Assembly: GCF_900156455.1 (NCBI RefSeq)
Contig: NZ_FTNQ01000001.1
Coordinates: forward strand, 310,001-374,000
From: Microbacterium sp. RURRCA19A
GTDB lineage: Bacteria; Actinomycetota; Actinomycetes; Actinomycetales; Microbacteriaceae
Direction of reading: 5' to 3'
Length of the DNA: 64,000 nt
Part shown: piece after piece, positions 53,261-62,738 of the stretch
How positions within the stretch are numbered: position 1 is the stretch's first letter
How the letters are laid out: the number at the start of each line of letters is the position of its first letter
Notes under the pieces: model-generated
Database searches by the model: none
What the model saw: only the letters and a program-made list of their open reading frames with translations
What the model was told of the DNA's origin: nothing
Program-made: the position numbers and the translations under genes

Positions 53261-54427
53261 ATGACCACGGCATTGGCCCCGGCGCGGACGCTCCGCATCG
53301 GCCCCCTCGAACTCGACGCCCCGGTCGTGCTCGCGCCCATGGCCGGAATCACCAACACGGCGTTCCGGCGACTGTGCCGCGAGTACGGCGCCGGGCTGTA
53401 CGTCAGCGAGATGATCACGACGCGCGCGCTCGTCGAGCGCAACGACACCACGATGCGTCTCATCCGGCACCACGAGTCCGAGACGCCGCGCTCGATCCAG
53501 TTGTACGGCGTCGATCCCGCGACCGTCGAGGCAGCGGTGCGCCTGATCGTCGAGGAAGACCACGCCGATCACATCGATTTGAACTTCGGGTGCCCCGTGC
53601 CGAAGGTCACCCGACGCGGCGGGGGCGCGGCGCTTCCCTGGAAGACCACTTTCTTCCGCGAGATCGTCGAGCGGGCCGTGCGAGCGGCCGGCGACCTTCC
53701 CCTCACGATCAAGATGCGCAAAGGCATCGACACCGACCACCTCACCTATCTCGAGGCGGGACGCATCGCCGAGGGCGCGGGCGTCGCATCCATCGCGCTG
53801 CACGCGCGCACGGCATCCGAGTTCTACTCAGGGCACGCCGACTGGAGCGCGATCACGAAGCTCAAAGAGACGGTGACGAGCGTCCCGGTGCTCGGCAACG
53901 GCGACATCTGGTCGGCCGCCGACGCCGTCCGGATGATGGAGGAGACCGGCTGCGACGGCGTCGTCGTCGGTCGCGGCTGCCTCGGGCGCCCCTGGCTGTT
54001 CGGCGATCTCGCCCGCGCGCTCGGCCGGCCAGGCGCCGCCGCCGGCGAGCCCGTCGACGCGACCCTCGGGTTCGTGGCGCAGGCGTTCCGGCGTCACGCG
54101 GAGCTGCTGGTCGAGTTCTTCGAGGACGAGGGGCGCGGATGCCGCGACATCCGCAAGCACGTCGCCTGGTACTTCAAGGGCTACCCGGTCGGCGGTGAGC
54201 TGCGCGCGAGCCTCGCGACCGCGTCGACGCTGGAAGAGATCGACGAACTGCTGGCGACGATGGATCTCGAGGCGCCGTATCCCGGCGAAGCGGCCGAGGG
54301 CCAGCGCGGGCGCGCCGGTACTCCCAAGCGTCCCGCCCTGCCCGACGGCTGGCTCGACTCCCGCGAGATCGGCGACGCCGCCGGTCGCGCTCTTGCGGAC
54401 GCGGAGCTCCACCACAGTGGGGGCTGA
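53261..54427 (+). CDS. dusB: tRNA-dihydrouridine synthase
   Basis: 388-residue flavoprotein that reduces uridine in tRNA D-loops. FMN-barrel motifs: APMAGITNTAFRRLCREYG, SIQLYGVDPATVEAA, IDLNFGCPVPKVTRRGGGAA (catalytic Cys) and VVGRGCLGRPWLF. GAGAAT at about 53249-53254 lies 6 bases before the ATG. The gene overlaps upstream parts of the dgt start region. Confidence 0.95.
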   Translation: MTTALAPARTLRIGPLELDAPVVLAPMAGITNTAFRRLCREYGAGLYVSEMITTRALVERNDTTMRLIRHHESETPRSIQLYGVDPATVEAAVRLIVEEDHADHIDLNFGCPVPKVTRRGGGAALPWKTTFFREIVERAVRAAGDLPLTIKMRKGIDTDHLTYLEAGRIAEGAGVASIALHARTASEFYSGHADWSAITKLKETVTSVPVLGNGDIWSAADAVRMMEETGCDGVVVGRGCLGRPWLFGDLARALGRPGAAAGEPVDATLGFVAQAFRRHAELLVEFFEDEGRGCRDIRKHVAWYFKGYPVGGELRASLATASTLEEIDELLATMDLEAPYPGEAAEGQRGRAGTPKRPALPDGWLDSREIGDAAGRALADAELHHSGG

Positions 54428-54431
54428 GTCG

Positions 54432-55751
54432 GTGGTGGGCGTCGCCCGCCCCTCGGGGTACGACGACGTCGACGCCGCCCGGTTCTTCGAAGAGCAGCAC
54501 CGCTCCCGGCGCGACGATTTTGCCCGCGACCGCGCCCGCGTACTGCACTCGGCGGCACTCCGCCGTCTCGCGGCGAAGACCCAGGTGCTGAGTCCCGCGA
54601 GCCCCGCGGACTTCGCGCGCAATCGCCTGACGCACTCGCTCGAGGTGGCGCAGGTGGGCCGCGAACTGGCGACCGCGCTCGAGCTCTCACCCGACGTCGT
54701 CGACACCGCGTGTCTGAGCCACGACCTCGGCCACCCGCCGTTCGGCCACAACGGCGAGCGTGCGCTCAACGAGTGGGCGGAGGACATCGGGGGCTTCGAA
54801 GGCAACGCGCAGACGCTGCGCATCCTGACGCGTCTCGAGCCGAAGGTGATCGGCCCCGAGGGTCACTCGTTCGGTCTGAACCTCACCCGGGCGAGCCTGG
54901 ATGCCACGTGCAAATACCCGTGGACGGCCGACGCGCCCCTGCCTGACCCGGGTGGGCGGTTGAAGTTCGGCGTCTACCCCGACGACGAGCCGGTGTTCCA
55001 CTGGATGCGCGACGGCGCCCCCGGCCGGGTGCGCTGCATCGAGGCCGAGGTCATGGACCTCTCCGACGACATCGCCTACTCGGTGCACGACTTCGAGGAC
55101 GCCGTCGTCAACCGCTACATCGACCCCGCCACCCTGGCGTCCCCGGCCGGCCACGAGTCCCTCCTCACGGCGATCCAGACGTGGGTCGGATACGACTTCT
55201 CGCGCGACGAGCTCGCCGATGCCCTCTACCGCCTCATGCGGCTACCCGAGTGGATCGGCGAGTTCGACGGCTCGCGCCCGGCGCTGGCGCGACTGAAGAA
55301 CCTCACCTCCGATCTGATCGGTCGCTTCGCACGCGCGGCCACCACGGCCACCCGTGACGCCTACCCGGCGAGCGATCTCACGCGCTACCGCGCGCACGTC
55401 GTCGTCCCGCGCGTCGTCGAGGCCGAGATGGCGGTCCTCAAGGGCATCATCGGCGCCACGGTCGTCTCGATCGACGGCCGCAAGGCGCTGTACCGCGAGC
55501 AGCGACGCGTGCTCAAGCGTCTGGCATCCGCCCTGTGGGAGAACCCGGGGTCGCTCGACACGCTGCACCTGCCCGACTTCGAGAGCGCTCCGGACGACAC
55601 GGCGCGGCGCCGTGTCGTCGTCGACCAGGTGGCGAGCCTGACCGACCAGCTCGCGATCGCCTGGCACGGCCGTCTCGTGGGCGAGGTGGATGCCGCCGAG
55701 CTCGGTGTCTGGGCACCGGGCGCCCGACCGCCGCGGGGAGCGGATGCCTGA
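54432..55751 (+). CDS. dgt: Deoxyguanosinetriphosphate triphosphohydrolase-like protein
   Basis: 439-residue HD-domain enzyme that hydrolyses dNTPs to deoxynucleoside and tripolyphosphate. Motifs: RLTHSLEVAQVGRE (first His), LSHDLGHPPFGHNGERALNEW (HD pair) and MDLSDDIAYSVHDFED. The start is uncertain: GTG at 54432 (VVGVARPSGYDD) is favoured because GGGG lies about 10 bases upstream; GTG at 54417, overlapping dusB, or 54435 are alternatives. The stop overlaps the dnaG ATG by one base. Neighbouring dnaG links it to dNTP supply and replication. Confidence 0.92.
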   Translation: MVGVARPSGYDDVDAARFFEEQHRSRRDDFARDRARVLHSAALRRLAAKTQVLSPASPADFARNRLTHSLEVAQVGRELATALELSPDVVDTACLSHDLGHPPFGHNGERALNEWAEDIGGFEGNAQTLRILTRLEPKVIGPEGHSFGLNLTRASLDATCKYPWTADAPLPDPGGRLKFGVYPDDEPVFHWMRDGAPGRVRCIEAEVMDLSDDIAYSVHDFEDAVVNRYIDPATLASPAGHESLLTAIQTWVGYDFSRDELADALYRLMRLPEWIGEFDGSRPALARLKNLTSDLIGRFARAATTATRDAYPASDLTRYRAHVVVPRVVEAEMAVLKGIIGATVVSIDGRKALYREQRRVLKRLASALWENPGSLDTLHLPDFESAPDDTARRRVVVDQVASLTDQLAIAWHGRLVGEVDAAELGVWAPGARPPRGADA

Positions 55752-57601
55752 TGGCGGGGCGTATCCGGCAGGCCGACATCGACGAGGTCAAGGCGCGGGT
55801 CAACATCGCCGACGTCGTCGGTGACCGCGTCGCGCTGAAGCCCGCCGGCGTCGGGTCGATGAAGGGCCTGTGCCCCTTCCATGACGAGCGCAGCCCCAGC
55901 TTCCACGTGCGCCCGCAGGTCGGGTACTACCACTGCTTCGGCTGCGGCGAATCGGGGGACGTGTACTCGTTCCTGCGCGCGATGGACCATGTCTCGTTCA
56001 CCGAGGCCGTCGAGCGCATGGCCGCTCGTGTCGGCTACACGCTCCACTACGAAGACGGCGGAGCCGCCCCCGAGACGACGGGGCGTTCGCGTCTGTACGC
56101 GGCCAACGCCGCGGCCGCGGAGTATTTCCGGGCGCAGCTGATGTCGCCCGAGGCCGACACCGCCCGCCGGTTCCTCGGCGATCGCGGGTTCGACGCGGGC
56201 GCGGCCGCGCACTTCGGCGTCGGCTACGCGCCGAAGGGGTGGTCCTCGCTCATGGACCACCTGCTCGGGCAGAAGTTCTCGCGCGACGAGCTCGTGCAGG
56301 CGGGCCTGGTCTCCCAGGGGCAGCGCGGGGTCTACGACCGGTTCCGCGGTCGGGTCGTCTGGCCGATCCGCGACGTCACCGGGCAGGTGATCGGGTTCGG
56401 CGCCCGCAAGCTGTACGACGACGATCAAGGACCCAAGTACCTCAACACACCCGAGACGCCGATCTACAAGAAGGCGCAGGTGCTGTACGGGCTCGACCTG
56501 GCCAAGCGCGACATCTCGCGCGAACACCGGGTCGTCGTGGTCGAGGGGTACACCGACGTCATGGCCTGCCACCTCGCGGGGATCACCACCGCGATCGCGT
56601 CGTGCGGCACCGCCTTCGGCAGCGACCACATCACGGTCCTCCGGCGCGTGATGGGCGACGACAACGCCTCCGGCGAGGTCGTGTTCACCTTCGACCCGGA
56701 TGCCGCCGGCCAGAAGGCGGCGCTGCGCGCCTTCGCCGACGAGAAGCGGTTCGCCGCGCAGACTTACGTCGCCGTCGCACCCGAGGGCCTCGATCCGTGC
56801 GACCTGCGCCTGCAGCGCGGCGACGGCGCGGTACGCGCGCTCATGGACACCAAAGCGCCGATGTTCGAGTTCGTCATCGACCAGCGCCTCAAGGACTACG
56901 ACCTCTCCAGCGTCGAAGGGCGCGCGGGTGCGCTGAGGGCCGCGGCACCGATCGTGGCGGACATCCGCGACCCCGCGCTGCGGCCCGGCTACATGCGTGT
57001 CCTCGCCCGACGCCTCGGACTCGACATCCCCGAGGTGCAGGGCGCCGTCGAGCGCGCCGCACGCGGCGCCGATCGGGCCGAGAGACGAGAGACCACGCGC
57101 GGGGGAGCGACGGAGGCTCCGGCGCCGGTCGCGGTGTCGGTGACGATGGCGCAGCTTCCGAACACCCGCGACGTCGCCCTCGAGCGCGGTGCGATGATGG
57201 CGTTCCTGCAGTACGGGCACCGGATCGAACCCGACCTGTTCCTCCGCGCCCTGCAGACGCCGTTCGGCCACCCCGCCCTCGAGGCGGTCCGGAGCACACT
57301 GGCATCCACGGATCTGTCCCAGCCCGGCTGGGCCGTGGCCGCCGTCGAGGCGGTGCGCGAACCCTTCCGCACCCTCGCGGCCGAACTGCTCACGGCGGAG
57401 TTCCCGGCGCGGAACGAAGAAGGTGCCGTGGCCTCGGCGAACGACCTCGCGCGCGGCCTCCTCGTCCGTGAGCTGCAACGGGAGAAAGACGAACTGCTGC
57501 GCGGTATCCAGCGCGTCCCCGCCGACTCCGAGGAGGGCCGGCGGCTGCGGCTGCGGCTGCGCGAACTGGATGCCGATCGTCAGCGCTTGACCGCTTCCTG
57601 A
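55751..57601 (+). CDS. dnaG: DNA primase
   Basis: 616-residue primase for lagging-strand synthesis. The N-terminal zinc-binding domain has C41, H44, C62 and C65 (CPFHDERSPSFHV...YHCFGCGESGDV). The TOPRIM domain shows VVVVEGYTDVMACH and FTFDPDAAGQKAA, and the C-terminal part is the helicase-interacting region. It starts one base into the dgt stop (TGATG), so both are coupled. Confidence 0.97.
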   Translation: MAGRIRQADIDEVKARVNIADVVGDRVALKPAGVGSMKGLCPFHDERSPSFHVRPQVGYYHCFGCGESGDVYSFLRAMDHVSFTEAVERMAARVGYTLHYEDGGAAPETTGRSRLYAANAAAAEYFRAQLMSPEADTARRFLGDRGFDAGAAAHFGVGYAPKGWSSLMDHLLGQKFSRDELVQAGLVSQGQRGVYDRFRGRVVWPIRDVTGQVIGFGARKLYDDDQGPKYLNTPETPIYKKAQVLYGLDLAKRDISREHRVVVVEGYTDVMACHLAGITTAIASCGTAFGSDHITVLRRVMGDDNASGEVVFTFDPDAAGQKAALRAFADEKRFAAQTYVAVAPEGLDPCDLRLQRGDGAVRALMDTKAPMFEFVIDQRLKDYDLSSVEGRAGALRAAAPIVADIRDPALRPGYMRVLARRLGLDIPEVQGAVERAARGADRAERRETTRGGATEAPAPVAVSVTMAQLPNTRDVALERGAMMAFLQYGHRIEPDLFLRALQTPFGHPALEAVRSTLASTDLSQPGWAVAAVEAVREPFRTLAAELLTAEFPARNEEGAVASANDLARGLLVRELQREKDELLRGIQRVPADSEEGRRLRLRLRELDADRQRLTAS

Positions 57602-57646
57602 CGCGTCGCGGTGGCGTCGGCACGATCCGTCAGGGAGGATGTCCAC

Positions 57647-58420
57647 ATGCCCCGGACCCTGGACACCGCCGTCGCCATCCGAGCCGACGATCTCTCGCTC
57701 GCCCGCCACGGCGTGCGCGTCATCGACGGGGTCGCCTTCACGCTGCCGGCGGCGCGGAGTCTGGTGGTGATGGGGCCGACCGGATCCGGAAAGACGTCTC
57801 TCGTGTCGCTGCTGGCCGGGCGCCCGGACGAGGGTCTCAGCGTCGTCGGGGGAGACGCGCGCATCCACGGCATCTCGGCGCGGCATCCGGGACGCGCTGT
57901 GCGCGAATGGACGTTCCACACTGGCTATCTGCCCCAGGGCGCCGGGGCGAACCTGCCCGCGCGGCTGACGGTGCACGAGGTCATCTCGGAACCGATCACG
58001 GCCCGCGACCGCCGGGTGAACACGCGTGCCCTGGCGGTGCGCGTGGCGACGCTCCTCGATGAGATGGAGCTGCCGCTGGGGACGGCGCCGAAGTATCCGT
58101 ACGAGCTGAGCGCCGGAATGCGCCAGAGGGTCGCGCTCGCGCGTGCCCTCGTGCTGGAGCCGCGCCTGTTCGTCGCCGACGACCTCTACGCGAACCTCGA
58201 CGTCGAGGTCCGTCGCGCCGCACGCACGGCGATCACACGTCGACGTGACGAGCGCGGGATGGCCTCGCTCGTGGTGACGAACGACGCCGATGCCCCCCGT
58301 GACCTGGATGCCGACGTGCTCGTGCTGCGCGGCGGCCACGTCGTGGCCTACGGGCACGGTGCCGAGGGGCTCCAGTGGACCCCGGACGGCGCGCCCGACC
58401 GACGGATTTCGGCCGGCTGA
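57647..58420 (+). CDS. ABC-type ATPase with altered catalytic residues
   Basis: 257-residue ABC ATPase domain with no cognate permease gene nearby. Walker A GPTGSGKT (43-50), Q-loop Gln97, signature LSAGM (154-158) and D-loop NLD (183-185) are present. The Walker B region reads LFVADD with Asp179 where the catalytic glutamate belongs, and the switch histidine position is Asn212 (VTNDADA). It may bind ATP but hydrolyse it slowly. GGAGG at 57634 lies 8 bases before the ATG, deciding against the upstream GTG at 57611. Role unknown. Confidence 0.85.
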   Translation: MPRTLDTAVAIRADDLSLARHGVRVIDGVAFTLPAARSLVVMGPTGSGKTSLVSLLAGRPDEGLSVVGGDARIHGISARHPGRAVREWTFHTGYLPQGAGANLPARLTVHEVISEPITARDRRVNTRALAVRVATLLDEMELPLGTAPKYPYELSAGMRQRVALARALVLEPRLFVADDLYANLDVEVRRAARTAITRRRDERGMASLVVTNDADAPRDLDADVLVLRGGHVVAYGHGAEGLQWTPDGAPDRRISAG

Positions 58421-58445
58421 TTTTTCCGCTGCGCCGGGGTGCTGT

Positions 58446-58451
58446 TAGTAT
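58446..58451 (+). promoter_or_regulatory. Putative -10 element of tRNA-Asn
   Basis: TAGTAT in a locally AT-rich stretch lies about 31 bases before the tRNA. A weak TTTTCC lies 17-18 bases upstream. Confidence 0.45.
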
Positions 58452-58482
58452 CGTCTGGTTGCCCACCGCCAGGCGGGCATGA

Positions 58483-58555
58483 TCCTCGGTAGCTCAATTG
58501 GCAGAGCAATCGGCTGTTAACCGATAGGTTCTTGGTTCGAGTCCAAGCCGGGGAG
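58483..58555 (+). tRNA. tRNA-Asn (GTT)
   Basis: A 73-base cloverleaf: acceptor TCCTCGG/CCGGGGA (one T-G pair), D-arm AGCTCAATTGGCAGAGCA, T-arm CTTGGTTCGAGTCCAAG. Anticodon loop CTGTTAA gives GTT (asparagine). CCA is not encoded. Confidence 0.97.
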
Positions 58556-58593
58556 CGAGAGATCCGCGTCCATCTAAACGCGCCTCTCACCTA

Positions 58594-58627
58594 GGCCCGG
58601 GCTTCCACCCCGGGCCTTACCTTTTGC
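58594..58627 (+). terminator. Terminator after tRNA-Asn
   Basis: GGCCCGGG (58594-58601) pairs with CCCGGGCC (58609-58616) around a 7-base loop, followed by TTACCTTTTG. Confidence 0.8.
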
Positions 58628-58686
58628 CCGGGTCTTCCTCGACGACGAGCGGCCCCGACGACATCTCCGCCTGACAGGCTGGGGAC

Positions 58687-59619
58687 ATGGCATCCCCCTC
58701 CGATCCGCGTTCCTACGACCTCGACGCGCTTCGCACCCGCGGCCTCCCCGAGCGGGGCGGGAAGATCGACGACAGCATTCCGCAGCTCGCGGACGCCGAT
58801 CCTGAACTGCACGCGATAGCGATCGCCCTGCCCGACGGCGAGCTGCGGTCGAGCGCGCAGGGGCGCGTGTCCTTCACCCTCCAGTCCGCGGTCAAGCCCT
58901 TCCTGTTCGCGCTGGCGCTGCTCGACACCGACGGGGGAGCGCTCGATCGTGTAGGGATCGAGCCCACCGGGGAGGCCTTCGACGCGGTCAAGCTCGAGAG
59001 CGGAACGGGGCGCCCGCCGAACCCGATGGTCAACGCCGGCGCGCTGCTGACGGCCTCGCTGGTCTCGGGCGACGACCCCGCTTCACGTGCCGACCGCATC
59101 GCGCGGGGCCTCGCCGCCTTCGCGGCCCGCGAACTCGAGGTCGACGAGGACGTCGCCCACAACGAGCACCTGCTCGGCGACCGCAACCACGCCCTCGCGC
59201 ACCTGATGCGCGCCGAGGGCACCCTGACGGTGAGCGCGGACGACGCGGTCGAGGTGTATGCGCGGGCATGCGCGACACTCGTGGATGCCGAGACCCTGGC
59301 TCTCATGGGCGCAACGCTCGCGCTCGGCGGCGTCAACCCGCGGACCGGGCAGCGAGTCGTGCCCGCGACCGTGGCCCGCGACGTCATTTCGGTCATGGCG
59401 ACCTGCGGGGTGTACGACGGCTCCGGGCGCTGGATGCGAGCGGTGGGTGTTCCGGCGAAGTCGAGCGTCTCCGGCGCCATCGTGCTGTCCGCGCCGGGCC
59501 GCCTGGGAGCCGCCGTCGTGAGCCCGCCGCTCGACGAGCAGGGTACGAGCGTGCGGGGTCGGGTCGCCGCGCAAGCCCTCTCCGACGACCTGGACCTGCA
59601 CAGCTTCACGCTGCGCTGA
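58687..59619 (+). CDS. glsA: Glutaminase
   Basis: Serine-dependent glutaminase (GlsA family, beta-lactamase-like fold) that converts glutamine to glutamate and ammonia. 310 residues. The catalytic Ser67 and Lys70 are in FTLQSAVKPF; GRPPNPMVNAGALLTASLV and KSSVSGAIV are also conserved. No signal peptide, so cytoplasmic. ATG follows GGGGAC, a weak binding site. It is flanked by tRNA-Asn and a hairpin terminator, hence a single-gene unit. Confidence 0.92.
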   Translation: MASPSDPRSYDLDALRTRGLPERGGKIDDSIPQLADADPELHAIAIALPDGELRSSAQGRVSFTLQSAVKPFLFALALLDTDGGALDRVGIEPTGEAFDAVKLESGTGRPPNPMVNAGALLTASLVSGDDPASRADRIARGLAAFAARELEVDEDVAHNEHLLGDRNHALAHLMRAEGTLTVSADDAVEVYARACATLVDAETLALMGATLALGGVNPRTGQRVVPATVARDVISVMATCGVYDGSGRWMRAVGVPAKSSVSGAIVLSAPGRLGAAVVSPPLDEQGTSVRGRVAAQALSDDLDLHSFTLR

Positions 59620-59652
59620 GCGCGGTGCCGACCATGGAGGGGTCTGGCGGCT

Positions 59653-59690
59653 CCGCTCCCACGACGCGACGACCCGCGCCGTGGGAGCGG
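59653..59690 (+). terminator. Hairpin after glsA
   Basis: A perfect 11-bp stem (59653-59663 with 59680-59690) with a 16-base loop, followed by TTCCAG. The T-tract is short. Confidence 0.65.
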
Positions 59691-59745
59691 TTCCAGTAAG
59701 CTCGCTCCGGCTGCATCCGGCGGCCCGAGAGGATGCCGCCGCCCG

Positions 59746-62124
59746 ATGCCCACCGCCCCGACCCGCATGCGTCTCGACCTCCAGGGGCTGCGGGCGGTGG
59801 CCGTCCTCGGCGTCGTGGCGAGCCACCTCACCGGCTGGCCGTCGGGCGGATTCGCCGGCGTCGACGTGTTCTTCGTGATCTCGGGATTCCTCGTCACGGC
59901 CATCCTGCTCCGCGATCTCGCCGCCTCGGGCACGATCGACCTCCGGGTGTTCTTCGCGCGCCGCATCCGGCGTCTGCTCCCCGCCGCGCTCCTGGTGCTC
60001 GGCACGGTCGTGGGGCTCGGCTTCGTCGTCTTCCATCGCGCCCGCGCCGAGCAGACGCTGGGCGACGCGCTCTCCGCCCTCGGCCTGGTGTCGAACTGGC
60101 GCTTCGGGCTGGACGGGCGCGACTACTTCTCCTCCACGGACGTCTCGCCGCTGCAGCACTTCTGGTCGCTGTCGATCGAGGAGCAGTTCTCGCTGGCGTG
60201 GCCGCTGCTTCTCCTCGCGGTCGTGGCGTTCCTCCCCGCGACCGTCCGGCGGGGCCCCGCGGCGCGCCGGACGGCCGGCCTGACCGCCGGCGTCCTCGTC
60301 GCGGCGTCCGCGGTCGCCGCGGTCCAGCTCACCGCGAGCGATCCGACAGGAGCGTACTTCTCGACGTTCGCCCGAGCGGGGGAGCTCGGCGTCGGTGCCG
60401 TGCTCGCTGCCCTCGCGCCCGTCCTCCGCCGGATGCCCGCACCGCTGCGCGGCATCCTCGCCTGGGCCGGCCTGGCGATCGTCGCGGCATCCTTCGTCGT
60501 CATCGACCCGACGTCCCCGTTCCCCGCCCCGTGGGCGGCCGCTCCCGTGGCCGGTGCGGCCCTCGTCATCGCCGGCGGCATCGGGGGAGACCCGCGCCAC
60601 CGTCACCTCTTCCCCCTGACGAACCCTGCGAGCGTCGCCGTCGGCAACGTCTCGTACTCGCTGTACCTCTGGCACCTTCCGGTGATCGTGTTCGCCGAGG
60701 TCCTCCTGCCGGCGGGGCCCTCCTGGATGCCGATCGTGCTCCTGATCACCGCGGTGCTCACGGTCGCGACGTACCTGGGTGTCGAGCAGCCGCTCCACCG
60801 CTCTCCGTGGCTCGTCCGGCGCCGGCCCACGGCGGAGGTACCGCCGGTCGCACCCGAGCCGGTCGCAGCGGTGGTGACGCCCGTCGTGCGAGCTGCGGCG
60901 TCGGCGTCCCGCCCCGCGGGATGGGTGCCGGGGCAGCGCTACTACCCCGGTTCGCGGCCCCGGGTCGCGGAACCGAAGACGCCGCGCGCAGCGGAGGCGC
61001 GGCTCGCGGAGGTACCGCCGATCGCGGAGGTTCCATCGACGGCTCCGGCACCACCCGCCGCGCCCGGACCGGTACCGCGATCCGAACCCGCCGCCGCCCC
61101 GCAACCGCCGCTCACGTGGGCCGCGTGGCGTGAGCGCTTCTCCGCTCGCATGGGCCTCGCCGCAGCCGTGCTGACGATCGGCGCGGGGGCGACGGTCCTC
61201 GCGGTCTTCGTCGCGTACGGCGCCCCGGTCGTCCAGCTTCCCGGGCTCGCGGCCGCCCCCGCCGCCGACCCCGCGGAGGTCGCCGAGGCCCTGCCGACCC
61301 TGCAGGCCCAGCTCGCCGCGGCCGTCAGCGCGGACGCGTGGCCCGACCTGCATCCCGGGCTCGATGAGGTCATCCGCGAGTCGTCGTCCGACAACCGCGC
61401 GCACGACTGCTTCACCCCCGACGTGGTTCCCGACCCCGCCCGTTGCACGTTCGGCGACCCGTCGGCATCCCGTCACCTGTATCTCGTCGGCGACTCCAGC
61501 GCGATGGCGTACGCGCCGGCGATCGCGAAGCTCGCGGAGCAGAGCGGGGGAGCGTGGCGCGCGACGACCGTCGGAATGTACGGATGCCGCTTCACCGACG
61601 TCATGATCGAGAGCCGCGACCCCGCGGTCAATGCCGGGTGCGAGACGCGGAAGGCGCAGGTGCGGGCGATGATCGCCGCCGACCCGGCCGACCTCCTGAT
61701 CGTCTCGAACGCCTTCACGCTCGGTACGGCGGTCGGCGGCGCGTCGCTCGACCCCGCCCAGCTGGCGACCTCGACGTTCGCGGAGGTCGGCACGTGGGCA
61801 CCGTCCGGACGCACGGTCTTCCTCTCCCCGCCGCCGCACGGTGCCGATCTCGACCGCTGCTACTCACCGGTGACCGGACCGTCGGCGTGCCTCGCCGCCG
61901 TAGACGACGTGTGGACGCAGATGGAGTCCGCGACCGAGGCGGAGGCCGCGGCCACGGGCAACACCGCGATCAGCGCCCTGCCCTTCACCTGCTGGCAGAA
62001 CGTGTGCCCGGCTTTCGCGGGAGAGACCCCCGTACGGTACGACCAGACCCACCTGACCCCGGCGTACGCCGAGCGGCTGGCGCCCATCCTGCAGCAGGAG
62101 CTCCAGTCACGCGGACTCTACTGA
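59746..62124 (+). CDS. Acyltransferase 3 with SGNH domain (OatA-like)
   Basis: 792 residues. The N-terminal integral-membrane acyltransferase-3 domain (about 1-345) begins RLDLQGLRAVAVLGVVASHLTGWPSGGFAGVDVFFVISGFLV, with the catalytic-type His in ASHLTG. A Pro/Ala-rich linker (about 360-460) and another membrane helix (about 468-492) follow. The C-terminal extracellular SGNH domain has GDSS (Ser) and YDQTHLTP (Asp/His). This layout transfers acetyl groups across the membrane to cell-wall or other glycans. The acceptor is unknown. TAAGCT (59697) is a possible -10. Confidence 0.92.
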   Translation: MPTAPTRMRLDLQGLRAVAVLGVVASHLTGWPSGGFAGVDVFFVISGFLVTAILLRDLAASGTIDLRVFFARRIRRLLPAALLVLGTVVGLGFVVFHRARAEQTLGDALSALGLVSNWRFGLDGRDYFSSTDVSPLQHFWSLSIEEQFSLAWPLLLLAVVAFLPATVRRGPAARRTAGLTAGVLVAASAVAAVQLTASDPTGAYFSTFARAGELGVGAVLAALAPVLRRMPAPLRGILAWAGLAIVAASFVVIDPTSPFPAPWAAAPVAGAALVIAGGIGGDPRHRHLFPLTNPASVAVGNVSYSLYLWHLPVIVFAEVLLPAGPSWMPIVLLITAVLTVATYLGVEQPLHRSPWLVRRRPTAEVPPVAPEPVAAVVTPVVRAAASASRPAGWVPGQRYYPGSRPRVAEPKTPRAAEARLAEVPPIAEVPSTAPAPPAAPGPVPRSEPAAAPQPPLTWAAWRERFSARMGLAAAVLTIGAGATVLAVFVAYGAPVVQLPGLAAAPAADPAEVAEALPTLQAQLAAAVSADAWPDLHPGLDEVIRESSSDNRAHDCFTPDVVPDPARCTFGDPSASRHLYLVGDSSAMAYAPAIAKLAEQSGGAWRATTVGMYGCRFTDVMIESRDPAVNAGCETRKAQVRAMIAADPADLLIVSNAFTLGTAVGGASLDPAQLATSTFAEVGTWAPSGRTVFLSPPPHGADLDRCYSPVTGPSACLAAVDDVWTQMESATEAEAAATGNTAISALPFTCWQNVCPAFAGETPVRYDQTHLTPAYAERLAPILQQELQSRGLY

Positions 62125-62130
62125 GTCGCC

Positions 62131-62697
62131 TCAGGCGTCGATGTCGTCGACGCCCGGCATCCAGGACGCGCCCGGCTTTCCCCACTTGCGCTTCTTGGCG
62201 ATCTTCGCGACGATCCGGCTGTCTTCCTCGTCGAGGCGATCGACGTAGAGCACGCCGTCGAGGTGGTCGAACTCGTGCTGCAGGATGCGGGCACGCCAGC
62301 CCGACACTTCGATGCGCACCGGCTGGCCGTCGAGGTCGACCCCCGTCAGCAGCGCCGACTCGGAGCGACGCAACGGGAAACGCTCGCCGGGGAACGAGAG
62401 GCATCCCTCGGACTCTTCGTCCGGATCGGGGTAGCCCGGCTCGAGCGGGCGGATCCACAGCTCGGGGTTGATGACGACCCCGCGCCACGGTCGACCCTCG
62501 TCGTCTTCATAGGTGTACGTGAAGATCCGCAGACCCACGCCGACCTGGGGGGCGGCGAGACCGACGCCGGGAGCGGCATCCATCGTCTCGAACATGTCGG
62601 CGACCAGCGTGCGGATCTCATCGGTGATCTCGTCGACGCGGGAGGCGGGCGAGTGCAGGACGGGATCGCCCATGATGCGAATAGGGAGAACGGCCAC
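62131..62697 (-). CDS. def: Peptide deformylase
   Basis: 188-residue metalloenzyme that removes the formyl group from nascent proteins. All three motifs are present: GVGLAAPQ (44-51), EGCLSFPG with Cys99, and QHEFDHLDG with His141, Glu142 and His145. GTG start; TAGGCT 6 bases upstream suggests a leaderless mRNA. It is convergent with the acyltransferase (6 bases between stops) and divergent from the NIPA-like gene. Confidence 0.97.
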   Translation of the reverse strand: MAVLPIRIMGDPVLHSPASRVDEITDEIRTLVADMFETMDAAPGVGLAAPQVGVGLRIFTYTYEDDEGRPWRGVVINPELWIRPLEPGYPDPDEESEGCLSFPGERFPLRRSESALLTGVDLDGQPVRIEVSGWRARILQHEFDHLDGVLYVDRLDEEDSRIVAKIAKKRKWGKPGASWMPGVDDIDA

Positions 62698-62738
62698 GTC
62701 ACCAGCCTATGCGGCGATGCGGCGGCTATCGTCGGAGG

